Shown: in pieces, positions 52,671-61,979 of the stretch
Layout: every line of letters starts with the position of its first letter
Numbering within the stretch: the first letter of the stretch is position 1
NCBI GenBank assembly: GCA_963666825.2
Contig: OY763044.2
Location: forward strand, 3,472,001-3,536,000
DNA from: Saccharicrinis sp963666825
GTDB taxonomy: Bacteria; Bacteroidota; Bacteroidia; Bacteroidales; Marinilabiliaceae
DNA: 64,000 nucleotides
Direction: 5' to 3'
The notes under the pieces: model-generated
Told to the model about the DNA's origin: nothing
What the model saw: only the letters and a program-made list of their open reading frames with translations
The model's database searches: none
Made by a program: the position numbers and the translations under genes

Positions 52671-53531
52671 ATGAAGTTAAAAGTATTAATTTTTACTATT
52701 GCAACGATCTTTATTACTGCGTGCAATACAACAACAAAAAAGAATTCAGAAGACCAAAAGGAAATAACTTTAGGTTTAGTTGATGGATGGGCAGAAGGTG
52801 TAGCAATGACAAACTTAGCTAAGGAGATCCTTATTGAAAATGGATATAATGTAACTGTTAAAAAAGCTGCTGTGGATATGATCTTTGCATCTTTAGCTAA
52901 CAGCGATGTTGATGTATTTATGGATGCTTGGTTACCTCAAACGCATAAAGAAAAAGTTGCGAAGTTTGCTGATAAACTAGAAAGCCTGGGAACAAATTTT
53001 GAAGAAGCAAAAATTGGCTTAGTTGTACCTTCATATGTTACTATCAATTCTATTGAAGAGCTAAATGCCAATAAAGATAAATTTGAGGGCAACATAATAG
53101 GGATAGAAAAAGGAGCTGGCATTACTTCTAAAACAGATAAAGCCATTGAAGAATACAACTTGGATTTAAAGCAAATGAATTCTTCAAGCATTGCTATGCT
53201 TTCTGAACTAAAAAAGGCAATTACAGAAAAAAGATGGATCGTTGTGGCAGGATGGGCTCCACATTGGAAATTTGGCCGATTTGATCTTAAATTCCTGGAT
53301 GATCCTAAAAAGGTATACGGAGACACTGAACATATTGAAATATACTCAAGAAAGGGATTCAAAACTGATGATAACTTTGCCGCAAACTTCTTCTCTAATT
53401 TCAAATTAACATCAGAGCAAATGTCATCTTTATTAGCTAAAATGGAAGACAATAAGGACAAGACTATGGTTGCTAAAACTTGGATTAAAGAAAATAACGA
53501 ATTAGTTAAAGAATGGATGACTAACAAGTAA
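52671..53531 (+). CDS. proX: Glycine betaine/choline-binding lipoprotein
   Basis: 286 residues. Lipoprotein Cys18 (IFITACN). The mature part has WAEGVAMTNLAKEIL, VDVFMDAWLPQTHKE and VVAGWAPHWKFGRFDL, which supply the aromatic cage for the quaternary ammonium group. The last gene of the operon. Confidence 0.92.
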   Translation: MKLKVLIFTIATIFITACNTTTKKNSEDQKEITLGLVDGWAEGVAMTNLAKEILIENGYNVTVKKAAVDMIFASLANSDVDVFMDAWLPQTHKEKVAKFADKLESLGTNFEEAKIGLVVPSYVTINSIEELNANKDKFEGNIIGIEKGAGITSKTDKAIEEYNLDLKQMNSSSIAMLSELKKAITEKRWIVVAGWAPHWKFGRFDLKFLDDPKKVYGDTEHIEIYSRKGFKTDDNFAANFFSNFKLTSEQMSSLLAKMEDNKDKTMVAKTWIKENNELVKEWMTNK

Positions 53532-53571
53532 TTACTTCAGAAACTATTTTCTATTTAAAATTTTACAAAAG

Positions 53572-53607
53572 AGGCTGTCTTTATAAATGAAAAGACAGCC
53601 TTTTTTT
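53572..53607 (+). terminator. Terminator after proX
   Basis: AGGCTGTCTTT and AAAGACAGCCT form an 11-bp stem followed by T7. Confidence 0.9.
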
Positions 53608-53705
53608 GTTTCTTAATTCTAACCAGGAACTGACCTTTTCTAATTAATAAACCTTCATATAATAAAAGAATTTCTATAATTAAACAGAACATTGACTTTA
53701 TGTAA

Positions 53706-53782
53706 TAAGCCGTAACCAAAGGCATACGCCGAACTAATTACTTCATTTACTCACCACACTCTGCGTGAGTTATTTTATATCC
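53706..53782. repeat. Rhs-cassette junction repeat, copy A
   Basis: Contains GGCATACGCCGAAC and ACTCaCcaCaCTctGCGTG, diverged from copies B and C (see 54,418 and 55,263). It follows the first immunity gene. Confidence 0.6.
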
Positions 53783-54165
53783 GGACAGCCAAGAGGCTTC
53801 TTCGTCCACCCTTGAGGTGGTATATCATACAAATCTTTATTTATTGACTTCTCTAACAATATACCATTGTTCTTAGGATTATCTGGACTAAAAATTACGA
53901 AAAAATGCTTTTTTTTAAGACTTAACATCTTCTCCCTATTAAATTCATTGGGAGTAATACCCTTGTATATTTTGCCATTTATTTCAAATTCATACAAAAT
54001 TCCTCTTCCACCTCGACTAGCTCGTGTAAAATCATAAACTTGACCAATTGTATAATTATGATTACTTAGTAATTTATCTGACTTATAATATTCATATAAA
54101 AAAATGAGAGTCAAAATCAAAACACCCGCTATTCCATGTTTTATATTCGATTTATTCATTTTCAA
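53770..54165 (-). CDS. Candidate immunity protein 1 (membrane-anchored)
   Basis: 131 residues with an N-terminal membrane helix (HGIAGVLILTLIFLYEYY) and a small globular domain (GILYEFEINGKIYKGITP). Function unrecognised. It overlaps the upstream toxin-tip remnant by 4 bp (ATGA), the usual toxin-immunity coupling, so an immunity role is inferred from position only. Confidence 0.45.
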   Translation of the reverse strand: MKMNKSNIKHGIAGVLILTLIFLYEYYKSDKLLSNHNYTIGQVYDFTRASRGGRGILYEFEINGKIYKGITPNEFNREKMLSLKKKHFFVIFSPDNPKNNGILLEKSINKDLYDIPPQGWTKKPLGCPDIK

Positions 54166-54449
54166 TCACTTAATTTTACATAAATATTCTCTTGTGTAGT
54201 TGTTACAAAACTACTTATGGTTTGAGCAATACCGATAGCTACTTTATCAACGGTTCCAGTACCAAACTGATTAGTTGCAGATTTATCTAAAGACTTATAA
54301 AAATCCGGCCAAGTGTTGCCACCATTTCCAACAAGTCCAGCATTTATTACATATGTAACAGCATCTGCACCAGTTATTTTATAACCTTTCTTTGTTTTTC
54401 TAACCGGCATACCGTCAGGATTTGTTATTTTATATACAGGCCAGAGGCC
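54162..54449 (-). pseudogene. Rhs-type toxin-tip remnant 1
   Basis: The frame reads GLWPVYKITNPDGMPVRKTK, with NPDGMPV corresponding to the DPDGM-type boundary that ends the Rhs core, then about 75 residues of C-terminal tip (ADAVTYVINAGLVGNGGNTW). A stop lies just upstream (54,450-54,452). No catalytic motif is recognised. The first ATG inside (54,410) gives an 82-residue protein. An orphan tip cut off from its Rhs core. Confidence 0.6.
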
Positions 54450-54525
54450 TTATTTGCTGCGACGTAGCCAGAGGCATACGCCGAACAATTTACATTAATT
54501 ACTCGCTACGCTCAGCGTGGGGGTA
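54418..54525. repeat. Rhs-cassette junction repeat, copy B
   Basis: About 105 bp, roughly 90 per cent identical to copy C (55,263-55,372): both share TTTGTTATTTTATATACAGG, GCCAGAGGCCTTATT and CCAGAGGCATACGCCGAACA. Its left part encodes, on the minus strand, the linker PVYKITNP that joins an Rhs core to its tip. Confidence 0.8.
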
Positions 54526-54533
54526 CTAAAAGA

Positions 54534-55124
54534 TCAAATTAATCTTCTAATCAAATACAAGTTTTCAATATGATCTTCAACCACAAACCTATTTGTAAAC
54601 CATTTTTGTTGTAATTCGCAATCTGTCAGGATCGTCAAATATGCAATACATCCCATATTATCACAACCTTCACGAACATCTATATAGCGGTACAAATATA
54701 TTCCATAGGTTTTATTAAGGCTCACATCATAGTCATAAGGTATAAACTCCTGAGAACAAACACCTTTATTACAAAGTCGTATTATTAAATCTTTTAATTT
54801 TGACGTTTCTACTATATTAAGGTTAGGGATAATATCTATATTAGTAATATTTTGCTTATTCCTATCAGGTACTCCATAATTCATTTTTAAACTATCTTCA
54901 TTTAAACTTGAATAAGAGAAAAAAATTCCACCTTGATCAATATAATATTCAGGCATACGATTTTCATAGCTTTTCTTTAGTTTAATATCACCCTCAAGTC
55001 TCTCAATTTCAAGAATTAAACTTAAAACTTCATTTGCTTCATTATAATTATAATCGATACTATATTTTGTTTTACAAGAGAATAAGGATATAAATAAAGA
55101 TATAACTAACATTCTAAATATCAT
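54534..55124 (-). CDS. Candidate immunity lipoprotein 2
   Basis: 196 residues with lipoprotein Cys17 (FISLFSCKTK). The mature part is unrecognised, with paired Cys residues (LCNKGVCSQE, REGCDNMGC) that may form disulfides in the periplasm. It follows 6 bp after the tail of toxin-tip remnant 2, so it is read as that tip's immunity protein. Confidence 0.5.
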   Translation of the reverse strand: MIFRMLVISLFISLFSCKTKYSIDYNYNEANEVLSLILEIERLEGDIKLKKSYENRMPEYYIDQGGIFFSYSSLNEDSLKMNYGVPDRNKQNITNIDIIPNLNIVETSKLKDLIIRLCNKGVCSQEFIPYDYDVSLNKTYGIYLYRYIDVREGCDNMGCIAYLTILTDCELQQKWFTNRFVVEDHIENLYLIRRLI

Positions 55125-55130
55125 AATTAA

Positions 55131-55271
55131 CTATTTTTTAAAGTTTTTATTCCAATAATCTATCCCTTGAATAATCATATATGTGTCCTTTGGATCATCG
55201 AAAAAACTAGTTATTGGACCCGTTGGAGATCCCTCATGTGTCAATTGAGCATAACCGGCAGCGGGGATTTG
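55131..55271 (-). pseudogene. Rhs-type toxin-tip remnant 2
   Basis: A 46-residue open tail (IPAAGYAQLTHEGSPTGPIT... ending YWNKNFKK) that is out of frame with the linker encoded by repeat C, and preceded by a stop. It is the 3' end of a toxin tip, left directly in front of an intact immunity gene. The tip is dead; only its end survives. Confidence 0.55.
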
Positions 55272-55372
55272 TTATTTTATATACAGGCCAGAGGCCTTAT
55301 TCACAGCGACGTAACCAGAGGCATACGCCGAACAATTTACTTTATTTACTCGCTACGCTTAGCGTGGGAATT
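55263..55372. repeat. Rhs-cassette junction repeat, copy C
   Basis: Near-identical to copy B over about 100 bp. It joins immunity gene 3 to tip remnant 2. On the minus strand it encodes the same linker PVYKITNP. Confidence 0.8.
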
Positions 55373-55376
55373 AATC

Positions 55377-55835
55377 TTACTCTAATTCAAGTTCAAGGTC
55401 AAAGAATGATGGGTCTTTATAAAATACTTCAACCTCAATATTATTTGAAAATAAAGCCTTATAAATCAATTTTCCTTGAGGAGAATAGGATTCGTATAGG
55501 CCTTCAAACTTTCCATTCTTATATGTAACCTTATTCATCAAAACACCATTAGAATAATATGTAAAATAATTTCCTTCTCTTTTTCCATCAATTTCGAGTC
55601 CTGAAATTACAATCGCATTACTAGAGCCATAAAAACTAAGAATTCTCTTATTCATTGTTTTTTTATCATTAATAATAATGGAAGAGATACTTCTATCATT
55701 TTCATTATATGTAACTACTACTTCATTATTCCTATTTAATTTACAATTATATTTCTGTAAATTATACATATTGCAACTTGTCATTAATATCGCTATACCT
55801 AAGATGGCAAAACTAAATCTCATTTTGTTAATCAT
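55377..55835 (-). CDS. Candidate immunity lipoprotein 3 (YwqK/MORN-like)
   Basis: 152 residues. Lipoprotein Cys21 (ILMTSCNMY). MORN/YwqK-type repeats are visible: GNYFTYYSNGVLMNKVTYKN and GKFEGLYESYSPQGKLIYKA. YwqK-like proteins are common immunity partners of polymorphic toxins. It overlaps the toxin-tip gene 3 by 8 bp. Confidence 0.65.
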   Translation of the reverse strand: MINKMRFSFAILGIAILMTSCNMYNLQKYNCKLNRNNEVVVTYNENDRSISSIIINDKKTMNKRILSFYGSSNAIVISGLEIDGKREGNYFTYYSNGVLMNKVTYKNGKFEGLYESYSPQGKLIYKALFSNNIEVEVFYKDPSFFDLELELE

Positions 55836-56649
55836 TTATACCTTTAGACTCTTTTTTTTCTACTCTTTTTTCTTCTTCATCAACTTCTTTGGCTTGGCCA
55901 TAAGCTTCGTTAAAATCTTTATCCAAACCTTGATCTTCAATCCAGTCTTCATCAATGCAATTGCCAAATTCTATCTGTAACAAGTCAATCAAAGATTTAC
56001 CATCTTTGGTCCAAAGATCCTTTTTCAATTGATCTATTGCTTCTTTAACAGCTTTAGAATCTTCTACTCCGTGTACGTAAAACTCATGCAATATTGTATT
56101 CATCCATTCCTGCACACTTCTTTCTGAATCAGTAGCCTCATTAAAATAGACTTCTGCAGTAAAACTCTGATTTTTCTGCAGTAATACTAAATCTTCTCCT
56201 CCTATAATATGGCCAGTTCCAAATAAAAGCCCCCCCTTAGCACCATATTTATTCTTATGATATATAAAAAATAAACCATGTAAACCAGGAAGATTGGTAG
56301 CTCCTATATTTAATGTGGAATTTGAATAAATCCCATCTGTTTTTGGGGTAAAGTTAGAATTTCCATTAATTATTTTTTCTCCAGCTTTTAAGAATTGACT
56401 TACAAACTCTCTACCTTTTTGGGTTTTCATTACTAAGCCAAATGCAGCCTTTTGACGTGCCCCCATTTTGTGTAATTTAACTTCATTCCCATCTGGATCA
56501 ATAAAGATTATCGGGTTATTAAGTGCATAAGCATATGTAGAAGTAGGATAGTATTTCTCCGCCTTGTTGTCAATAACATGCCACCTCCCCAAACTTGCAT
56601 CATAAAACCTGGCACCATAATCGTTCCAATTCAAAAACCGATATATCAA
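55828..56649 (-). CDS. Truncated Rhs protein: core end plus toxin tip with HExxxH motif
   Basis: 273 residues. Starts with the last part of an Rhs-associated core, NWNDYGARFYDASLGRWHVI, then YAYALNNPIIFIDPDGNEV, the DPDGN boundary. The remaining ~220 residues are the tip. It contains TILHEFYVHGVEDSK, an H-E-x-x-x-H motif suited to metal binding, possibly a peptidase. The whole YD-repeat N-terminal shell is missing, so it is an orphan toxin cassette. Its frame begins just beyond the terminator of the TPR lipoprotein gene. Confidence 0.75.
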   Translation of the reverse strand: MIYRFLNWNDYGARFYDASLGRWHVIDNKAEKYYPTSTYAYALNNPIIFIDPDGNEVKLHKMGARQKAAFGLVMKTQKGREFVSQFLKAGEKIINGNSNFTPKTDGIYSNSTLNIGATNLPGLHGLFFIYHKNKYGAKGGLLFGTGHIIGGEDLVLLQKNQSFTAEVYFNEATDSERSVQEWMNTILHEFYVHGVEDSKAVKEAIDQLKKDLWTKDGKSLIDLLQIEFGNCIDEDWIEDQGLDKDFNEAYGQAKEVDEEEKRVEKKESKGIND

Positions 56650-56658
56650 ATTCTATTC

Positions 56659-56688
56659 AAAAAAAAAGCCAGTCCTAAGACTGGCTTT
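56659..56688 (-). terminator. Terminator after the OmpA/TPR lipoprotein gene
   Basis: AAAGCCAGTC (56665-56674) pairs with GACTGGCTTT (56679-56688). Read on the minus strand a T9 run follows. Confidence 0.9.
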
Positions 56689-56712
56689 CATATATAGTAC
56701 TAAATAATTCAA

Positions 56713-58434
56713 TTATTGTACGATAGACTTGAATGTTGCATCTTCAAGGAATTTACCGAATTCCATATCTTTAGCAGCAAGTTCTTTTAAAGAACCATCA
56801 AGATCTACAGCTTTACGTAAGCTATCAAACATTAAGTCGTTATCTGCAGTTCTAGCACCACAAATAGCTTTTAAATAATATTTGAAACCTACTTCCATAG
56901 TGTTAGCATTTAATGTAGATAATGCAGCATCATATTTTCCAGCTAAAATTTTAGCTAAAGCAGCATTACAAGAAGTACTGTTTCCGAAATAACGCATAGC
57001 AGCATCATAATCTCCTTTGTGGATAGAAAGGATACCTAAGTTGTTATCTAATTCAGCACCTACACCTGCAGCAGCACCAAAATACTCTTCAGCTTTAGCT
57101 AAATCACCGCTACGTAATGCAAGAACACCTAAGTTGTTGTTTACAACCGGGCTAGCAGAATTTAACTCAGCAGCTTTTTCTAAAGCAACTTTAGCGTCAT
57201 CTAATTTTTCTTGTTTAACTAAAACATAAGCAACATTGTTGTATCCTCTCCAACATTTAGGGAATACTTTGTTTACGCTTTTATAAATAGATAATTGCTT
57301 GTTTAAGTCATCAGTTAAAGTAGCAGCATAAAGAAGCTCTTCAACATTTAATTCACTTGGGTTAGAAGCAGCTAACTCAGCAATTTCTTCATCTGATTTA
57401 CCAATTAACTCAGCGTTAACAGCAACTTTAGAACGACGTAATTGAGGTAAAATATCGTCAGCAATTACTTTGTAAGTTTCTGACATATTTTTGATTTCTT
57501 TCTCACGAACTTCAGGATCTGAATACATAGAAAGAACTCTTAAGATTAATTCTTTATCCTGGATGCTTGAAGCTTCCATTAAAGCTTTAAATCCTTCCCA
57601 GTCTTCTGGAGTATTTTTTAGATCGAAGAATCCTTCAGCAGAACCATCAACTTTAGCTCTTTTTAATTCTTTAGCTAAATAACCTTCTGCAGCTTTTTCT
57701 CTTTTTACAGATAAAGAAGTGTTTAAATCAGTTGGTCCATCAGGAGATGCATAAGCAGAGATAGATACACCTGTGATTTTTTTGTTCTCAGCAGCTTCAG
57801 TTTCTTTGATATAATCTTTTAAAGCTTTGATTTCTTCTTTTCTTAATTCAGTTCCACGTAACGCAGCTTGTTGGATTAAGAAATAGATATCAGCACCTTT
57901 GCTTTCAGGAACAATTCTTTGGAATTTGTCACTACCTAAAGCAGCCATTGCACCTTTATCCATTACTAAATCTGAAGTAGCAACTACACCGTCTGCAATT
58001 TTATAATCATCAAAATCAATAGAAGTAGTTCCTTTAGTAGCTTTAATACGAACTACTAAATCAGATACTTTCATGTTTTCATTATAAGGTACAGATCCAG
58101 TATAAGTATACTGACCTCCGTTAAGATAAGAGATAACCTGGTTGTTACCTTCAGCAGCCTCACCTTGAACTGTTTTAGATGGGAAAGCAGTTTCGCCACC
58201 ATCATATTTTAATACCGGAGTTAATTCTACAATGGCTTTTTTATCCATGTATTTCTCTGGTACTTTAACTTTTACAGTAACATCTACTTTACCGGCATGA
58301 GCTTCCAATACCTCCGGAGTAACAGTATATGTTACATCTTGTGCTCCAGTTTTCATTTTATTTAACCCGGCACAACTTGCTAAAAGTGCTGCCAAGGCTA
58401 TTGAAGCAAAAACATTGATTCTTGATTTTTTCAT
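56713..58434 (-). CDS. TPR-repeat lipoprotein with OmpA-like region
   Basis: 573 residues. Lipoprotein Cys21 (LAALLASC). Two Ig-like or beta domains (~30-150), an OmpA-like segment around 190-265 (ISAYASPDGPTDLNTSLSVK, with the ASPDG and NxxLSxxR pattern), then TPR repeats to the C-terminus (VNNNLGVLALRSGDLAKAEE). Probably an outer-membrane or peptidoglycan-linked lipoprotein of the Bacteroidota. The promoter is at 58,532. Confidence 0.75.
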   Translation of the reverse strand: MKKSRINVFASIALAALLASCAGLNKMKTGAQDVTYTVTPEVLEAHAGKVDVTVKVKVPEKYMDKKAIVELTPVLKYDGGETAFPSKTVQGEAAEGNNQVISYLNGGQYTYTGSVPYNENMKVSDLVVRIKATKGTTSIDFDDYKIADGVVATSDLVMDKGAMAALGSDKFQRIVPESKGADIYFLIQQAALRGTELRKEEIKALKDYIKETEAAENKKITGVSISAYASPDGPTDLNTSLSVKREKAAEGYLAKELKRAKVDGSAEGFFDLKNTPEDWEGFKALMEASSIQDKELILRVLSMYSDPEVREKEIKNMSETYKVIADDILPQLRRSKVAVNAELIGKSDEEIAELAASNPSELNVEELLYAATLTDDLNKQLSIYKSVNKVFPKCWRGYNNVAYVLVKQEKLDDAKVALEKAAELNSASPVVNNNLGVLALRSGDLAKAEEYFGAAAGVGAELDNNLGILSIHKGDYDAAMRYFGNSTSCNAALAKILAGKYDAALSTLNANTMEVGFKYYLKAICGARTADNDLMFDSLRKAVDLDGSLKELAAKDMEFGKFLEDATFKSIVQ

Positions 58435-58531
58435 AATATTAACCTAATTATGTGTTTTCAACTAACTTTCGATAAGTTTGTACAAATTTAAGAATGTTTT
58501 TAAAATATAAAAGACCCTCTTAGAATTATTG

Positions 58532-58564
58532 CAAATATAGATAAACTCTCAAAAAAATGGCAAT
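58532..58564 (-). promoter_or_regulatory. Predicted promoter of the TPR lipoprotein gene
   Basis: On the minus strand, ATTG, a 21-bp spacer and a perfect TATATTTG (-7). About 98 bp before the start codon. Confidence 0.6.
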
Positions 58565-58628
58565 ACCCTGTAGTTTAAAATTAAGATATTTTAATTTCAG
58601 AGTAATGAACACCTAATTTAATCAAAAT

Positions 58629-59261
58629 TTATCCAATTTTTACATTAGAAATTCCATTTTCAAAATTTTTATTTAACAAATCACTAAAAGCATCATAGTG
58701 ATCTTTAGTTAAATAATCAGCATTACTTGAATCTACAATTACAATTGGAAAGTCCTGAACCAATTTAAAATACTCAAAATAACCATCTGTAATTTTTTTC
58801 AAATAGTCAATCTCTATATCTTTTTCGTATTCTCTACCTCGTGAGTCTATATTTTTTTTTAAAACATCTAAATCCCGATGAATATAAAACAAAACATCGG
58901 GTTTCACTAATAAACGCTTTACCATTTCAAAAAATTCCCGATATAATTTAAATTCATCATTAGCCAGAGTAACCTTGGCAAAAATGAAAGATTTCATTAA
59001 ATAATAATCTGAAATAGTAAAACTACTAAAGAGATTAGACTGTTCAATATCTTTGATCAGTTGCTTATATCTGGCTGCTAAAAACGACAATTCCAAAGGA
59101 AAGGCATATCGCTCCTGATCCTTATAAAACTTTGGCAAAAAAGGATTATCCTCAAATGTTTCCAAAACCAGCTTTGCATTACAATCATGAGCAACTCTTT
59201 TAGCCAGGGTTGTTTTACCCGCACCTATATTTCCTTCAATTACAATAAACCTATTATTCAA
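58629..59261 (-). CDS. Deoxynucleoside kinase
   Basis: 210 residues. P-loop IEGNIGAGKTTLAKRVAHD at the N-terminus, LETFEDNPFLPKFYKD and RDLDVLKKNIDSRGREYE, the substrate- and lid-region motifs of the dGK/dAK family. It phosphorylates a deoxynucleoside (probably deoxyadenosine or deoxyguanosine). Last of a three-gene minus-strand run. Confidence 0.88.
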   Translation of the reverse strand: MNNRFIVIEGNIGAGKTTLAKRVAHDCNAKLVLETFEDNPFLPKFYKDQERYAFPLELSFLAARYKQLIKDIEQSNLFSSFTISDYYLMKSFIFAKVTLANDEFKLYREFFEMVKRLLVKPDVLFYIHRDLDVLKKNIDSRGREYEKDIEIDYLKKITDGYFEYFKLVQDFPIVIVDSSNADYLTKDHYDAFSDLLNKNFENGISNVKIG

Positions 59262-59284
59262 CCCTATTGACGTTTATACTATTT

Positions 59285-61408
59285 CTATTCAATTGACATG
59301 CCTAAATTATAAAACATAAAGGCCCACATGTCAGTTGCTTCTTCTATTATTTTACTTGTTGGCTTTCCTGCTCCGTGTCCGGCTTTGCTCTCTATTCTTA
59401 TAATAACAGGATTACTACCTTTATACTTATCCTGCAAAGTAGCCGCATATTTAAACGAATGAGCAGGCACTACTCTGTCATCATGATCAGCAGTTAAAAC
59501 CATCGTTGCCGGATATTCCACTCCTTCTTTAATATTATGAACCGGTGAATACGCATACAGATATTTAAACATCTCTTCACTATCCTCTGAAGTTCCATAA
59601 TCTGTTGCCCAAAAACGACCGATAGTAAATTTATGATAACGCAACATATCCATCACTCCTACACCAGGTAAAGAAACCTTAAATAAATCCGGACGTTTAT
59701 TAACGACTGCTCCAACAAGCAAACCTCCATTTGATCGTCCATTTAAAGCCAGCTTCTCAGGCGAAGTATATTTATTATCTATCAAGTATTCTGCAGCAGC
59801 AATACAATCATCAAATACATTTTGTTTCTGCATCAAAGTACCAGCATTATGCCATTCTTTTCCGTACTCTCCTCCTCCACGTAGATTAGCAAGAGCAAAA
59901 ACACAGTTATTTTCCAACAGAATCATTCTACTAATGGAAAAATATGGAGTTAAACTAATATCAAATCCTCCATAACCATACAATAAAGTTGGATTCGATC
60001 CATCTAATTTAAGGCCCTTCTTATGAACAATAAACATTGGAATTTTGGTATCATCATTACTGGAATAGAAAACTTGTTTGGTTTCGTATTGATCAAAGTC
60101 TATATCTATTTTGGGACTCCAATACAACTCAACTTTATTTTCTTCGATAGTATATTTATAGATCGTTGATGGAGAAACAAAAGAATCAAAAGCAAAGTAT
60201 ATTTCTACATCGTCTTTTTCACCTTTAAAACCTAACGCTGAACCTACCATCGGAAGATCAACATCATATAAGTATTTTCCTAATCTATCGTAAACCTTTA
60301 CTACATCATGAGCATCATGCATGTAATGAGCTATAATCTTTGTATTAAAAACAGAAGCACTAATCAATACATCATCACTCTCATGAATAAGGTCAACCCA
60401 TTCCTCCTTACTAAATTTATCCAGAGTAAATTTAACCAATCTGGATTTAGGAGCTCCATCGTTTGTTTTCAATATAAATTCACCATTTTCATGATCCAAT
60501 ATGGTATTATCATTTTGAAAATCAGCAACAACTGTTACAAACTCAGATTCTGGACGAGAAAGATCTTTTACGATAAGAGCATTACCGCTAGTAGACTCTG
60601 TTTGGTATAATACAAGATAAGATTCATCATCTGTAACATCAGCATTTGTTATTCTATCAGGATGGGTTGGATCTTCATAAATCAAATTATCCTTCTCAAC
60701 AGGCTGCCCTAACTGATGGTAATAAACCTTTGCATTCTTATTTTCCCCTTTTAATTCATCTTCTTTTGATGGCTGTTCATACCTGGTATAATAAAAACCA
60801 TCTTTATACCATGCGATCCCGGAAAACTTAACCCATTCAATATGATCAGATAAGATTTCCCCTGTTTCAATATTCTTTACATAAATTTCCTGCCAATCTG
60901 ATCCACTGCGCGAGATTAAGTACCCTATATATTTAGCATCTTTTGAGATATCATAACCACTTAACGAAACAGTACCATCTTCTGATAAGGTATTTGGATC
61001 AAGCAATAGCTCTTCTTTACCAGACTCTCCTTTACGATAATAATAAACATTTTGACTCTGCAATCCATCGTTTTTTGAATAAACAAACAAACCTGATCGA
61101 TTAACTGGAGCACTCATTTTTTCATAGTTCCATAACTTGGTTAATCGATTTTGTATTATTTTTCGATAAGGTATCGCATCTAAATATTCATTAGTTACTT
61201 TATTTTGCGCTATAACCCACTCTTTAGTTTCTTCTGACATATCATCCTCAAGCCACCTATAAGGGTCATTTACCTTAGTTCCAAAATACGTATCAACAAC
61301 ATTTACTTTTTTTGTTTCAGGATAAATCAATTTTTCCATTTTTGAGGACTTATTACATGATGTAACTACAATTGAAATTACAAACAAGAGTAAAACATTA
61401 TGGTTCAT
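59285..61408 (-). CDS. Prolyl oligopeptidase (S9A) lipoprotein
   Basis: 707 residues. Lipoprotein Cys18 (VVTSCNKS). An N-terminal beta-propeller domain is followed by the hydrolase: Ser in NGRSNGGLLVGA, Asp in DHDDRVVPAHSFKYA, and His in SKAGHGAGKPTSK, so the triad is complete. It cleaves short proline-containing peptides, here in the envelope. 23 bp before the kinase gene. Confidence 0.93.
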   Translation of the reverse strand: MNHNVLLLFVISIVVTSCNKSSKMEKLIYPETKKVNVVDTYFGTKVNDPYRWLEDDMSEETKEWVIAQNKVTNEYLDAIPYRKIIQNRLTKLWNYEKMSAPVNRSGLFVYSKNDGLQSQNVYYYRKGESGKEELLLDPNTLSEDGTVSLSGYDISKDAKYIGYLISRSGSDWQEIYVKNIETGEILSDHIEWVKFSGIAWYKDGFYYTRYEQPSKEDELKGENKNAKVYYHQLGQPVEKDNLIYEDPTHPDRITNADVTDDESYLVLYQTESTSGNALIVKDLSRPESEFVTVVADFQNDNTILDHENGEFILKTNDGAPKSRLVKFTLDKFSKEEWVDLIHESDDVLISASVFNTKIIAHYMHDAHDVVKVYDRLGKYLYDVDLPMVGSALGFKGEKDDVEIYFAFDSFVSPSTIYKYTIEENKVELYWSPKIDIDFDQYETKQVFYSSNDDTKIPMFIVHKKGLKLDGSNPTLLYGYGGFDISLTPYFSISRMILLENNCVFALANLRGGGEYGKEWHNAGTLMQKQNVFDDCIAAAEYLIDNKYTSPEKLALNGRSNGGLLVGAVVNKRPDLFKVSLPGVGVMDMLRYHKFTIGRFWATDYGTSEDSEEMFKYLYAYSPVHNIKEGVEYPATMVLTADHDDRVVPAHSFKYAATLQDKYKGSNPVIIRIESKAGHGAGKPTSKIIEEATDMWAFMFYNLGMSIE

Positions 61409-61430
61409 ATCGGAGAATTTAAATTAATAA

Positions 61431-61913
61431 TCAAAACAGCAAATCTGCCTTCCTCAACTTACCTTCTTTATACTTCCCAACTATCCATCCTGTGAAGGTT
61501 CCAAGTACCCAACCCAAAGCAATTCCTGCTTTTAAAGGAACTAAAGCAATAAGATAGGAAACTAACACACCAATGAAAACACCTAAAAACATACCTACTA
61601 AAGTATTTACAGAGAGAACCAATCCCTTAGGACGGATCATATGCCGAGCTTTTAAGTGTTTTAAAATGTCTTGTACTAAATTATCAAAATCAGCAGAATA
61701 TCTATTTCCATCTTCAAAAAACAGGTCTATATGCTCTGTAGATTCCTGTAATTTCTGCCAATACACCTTACATTCAGGACATTTCTCTGATTTAGCTTCA
61801 AGCAATTCACCTAAACGAGGCAAAACCTGAAAATTAGAAATAGCAGACTGCACCCTTGATATTCTGCTCACCTTCTCTTCAAGAGAAGCCATCCAATCAT
61901 CATACGACAACAT
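61431..61913 (-). CDS. Hypothetical membrane protein
   Basis: 160 residues: a cytoplasmic N-terminal ~95 residues with CPEC (KSEKCPECKVYW) and two hydrophobic helices (GLVLSVNTLVGMFLGVFIGV; PLKAGIALGWVLGTFTGWIV). Unrecognised. Located 22 bp upstream of the S9 peptidase gene, so probably cotranscribed. Confidence 0.7.
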   Translation of the reverse strand: MLSYDDWMASLEEKVSRISRVQSAISNFQVLPRLGELLEAKSEKCPECKVYWQKLQESTEHIDLFFEDGNRYSADFDNLVQDILKHLKARHMIRPKGLVLSVNTLVGMFLGVFIGVLVSYLIALVPLKAGIALGWVLGTFTGWIVGKYKEGKLRKADLLF

Positions 61914-61933
61914 ACATCTACTTTAAATTATGA

Positions 61934-61962
61934 CAAAAAAAAAGGCCTTGTAAGGCCTTTTT
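61934..61962 (-). terminator. Terminator after pnp
   Basis: AAAAAGGCCTT and AAGGCCTTTTT separated by 2 nt, with a T-run on the minus strand. It lies within the short region before the next minus-strand gene. Confidence 0.85.
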
Positions 61963-61979
61963 CATATTTTGATATTTAA

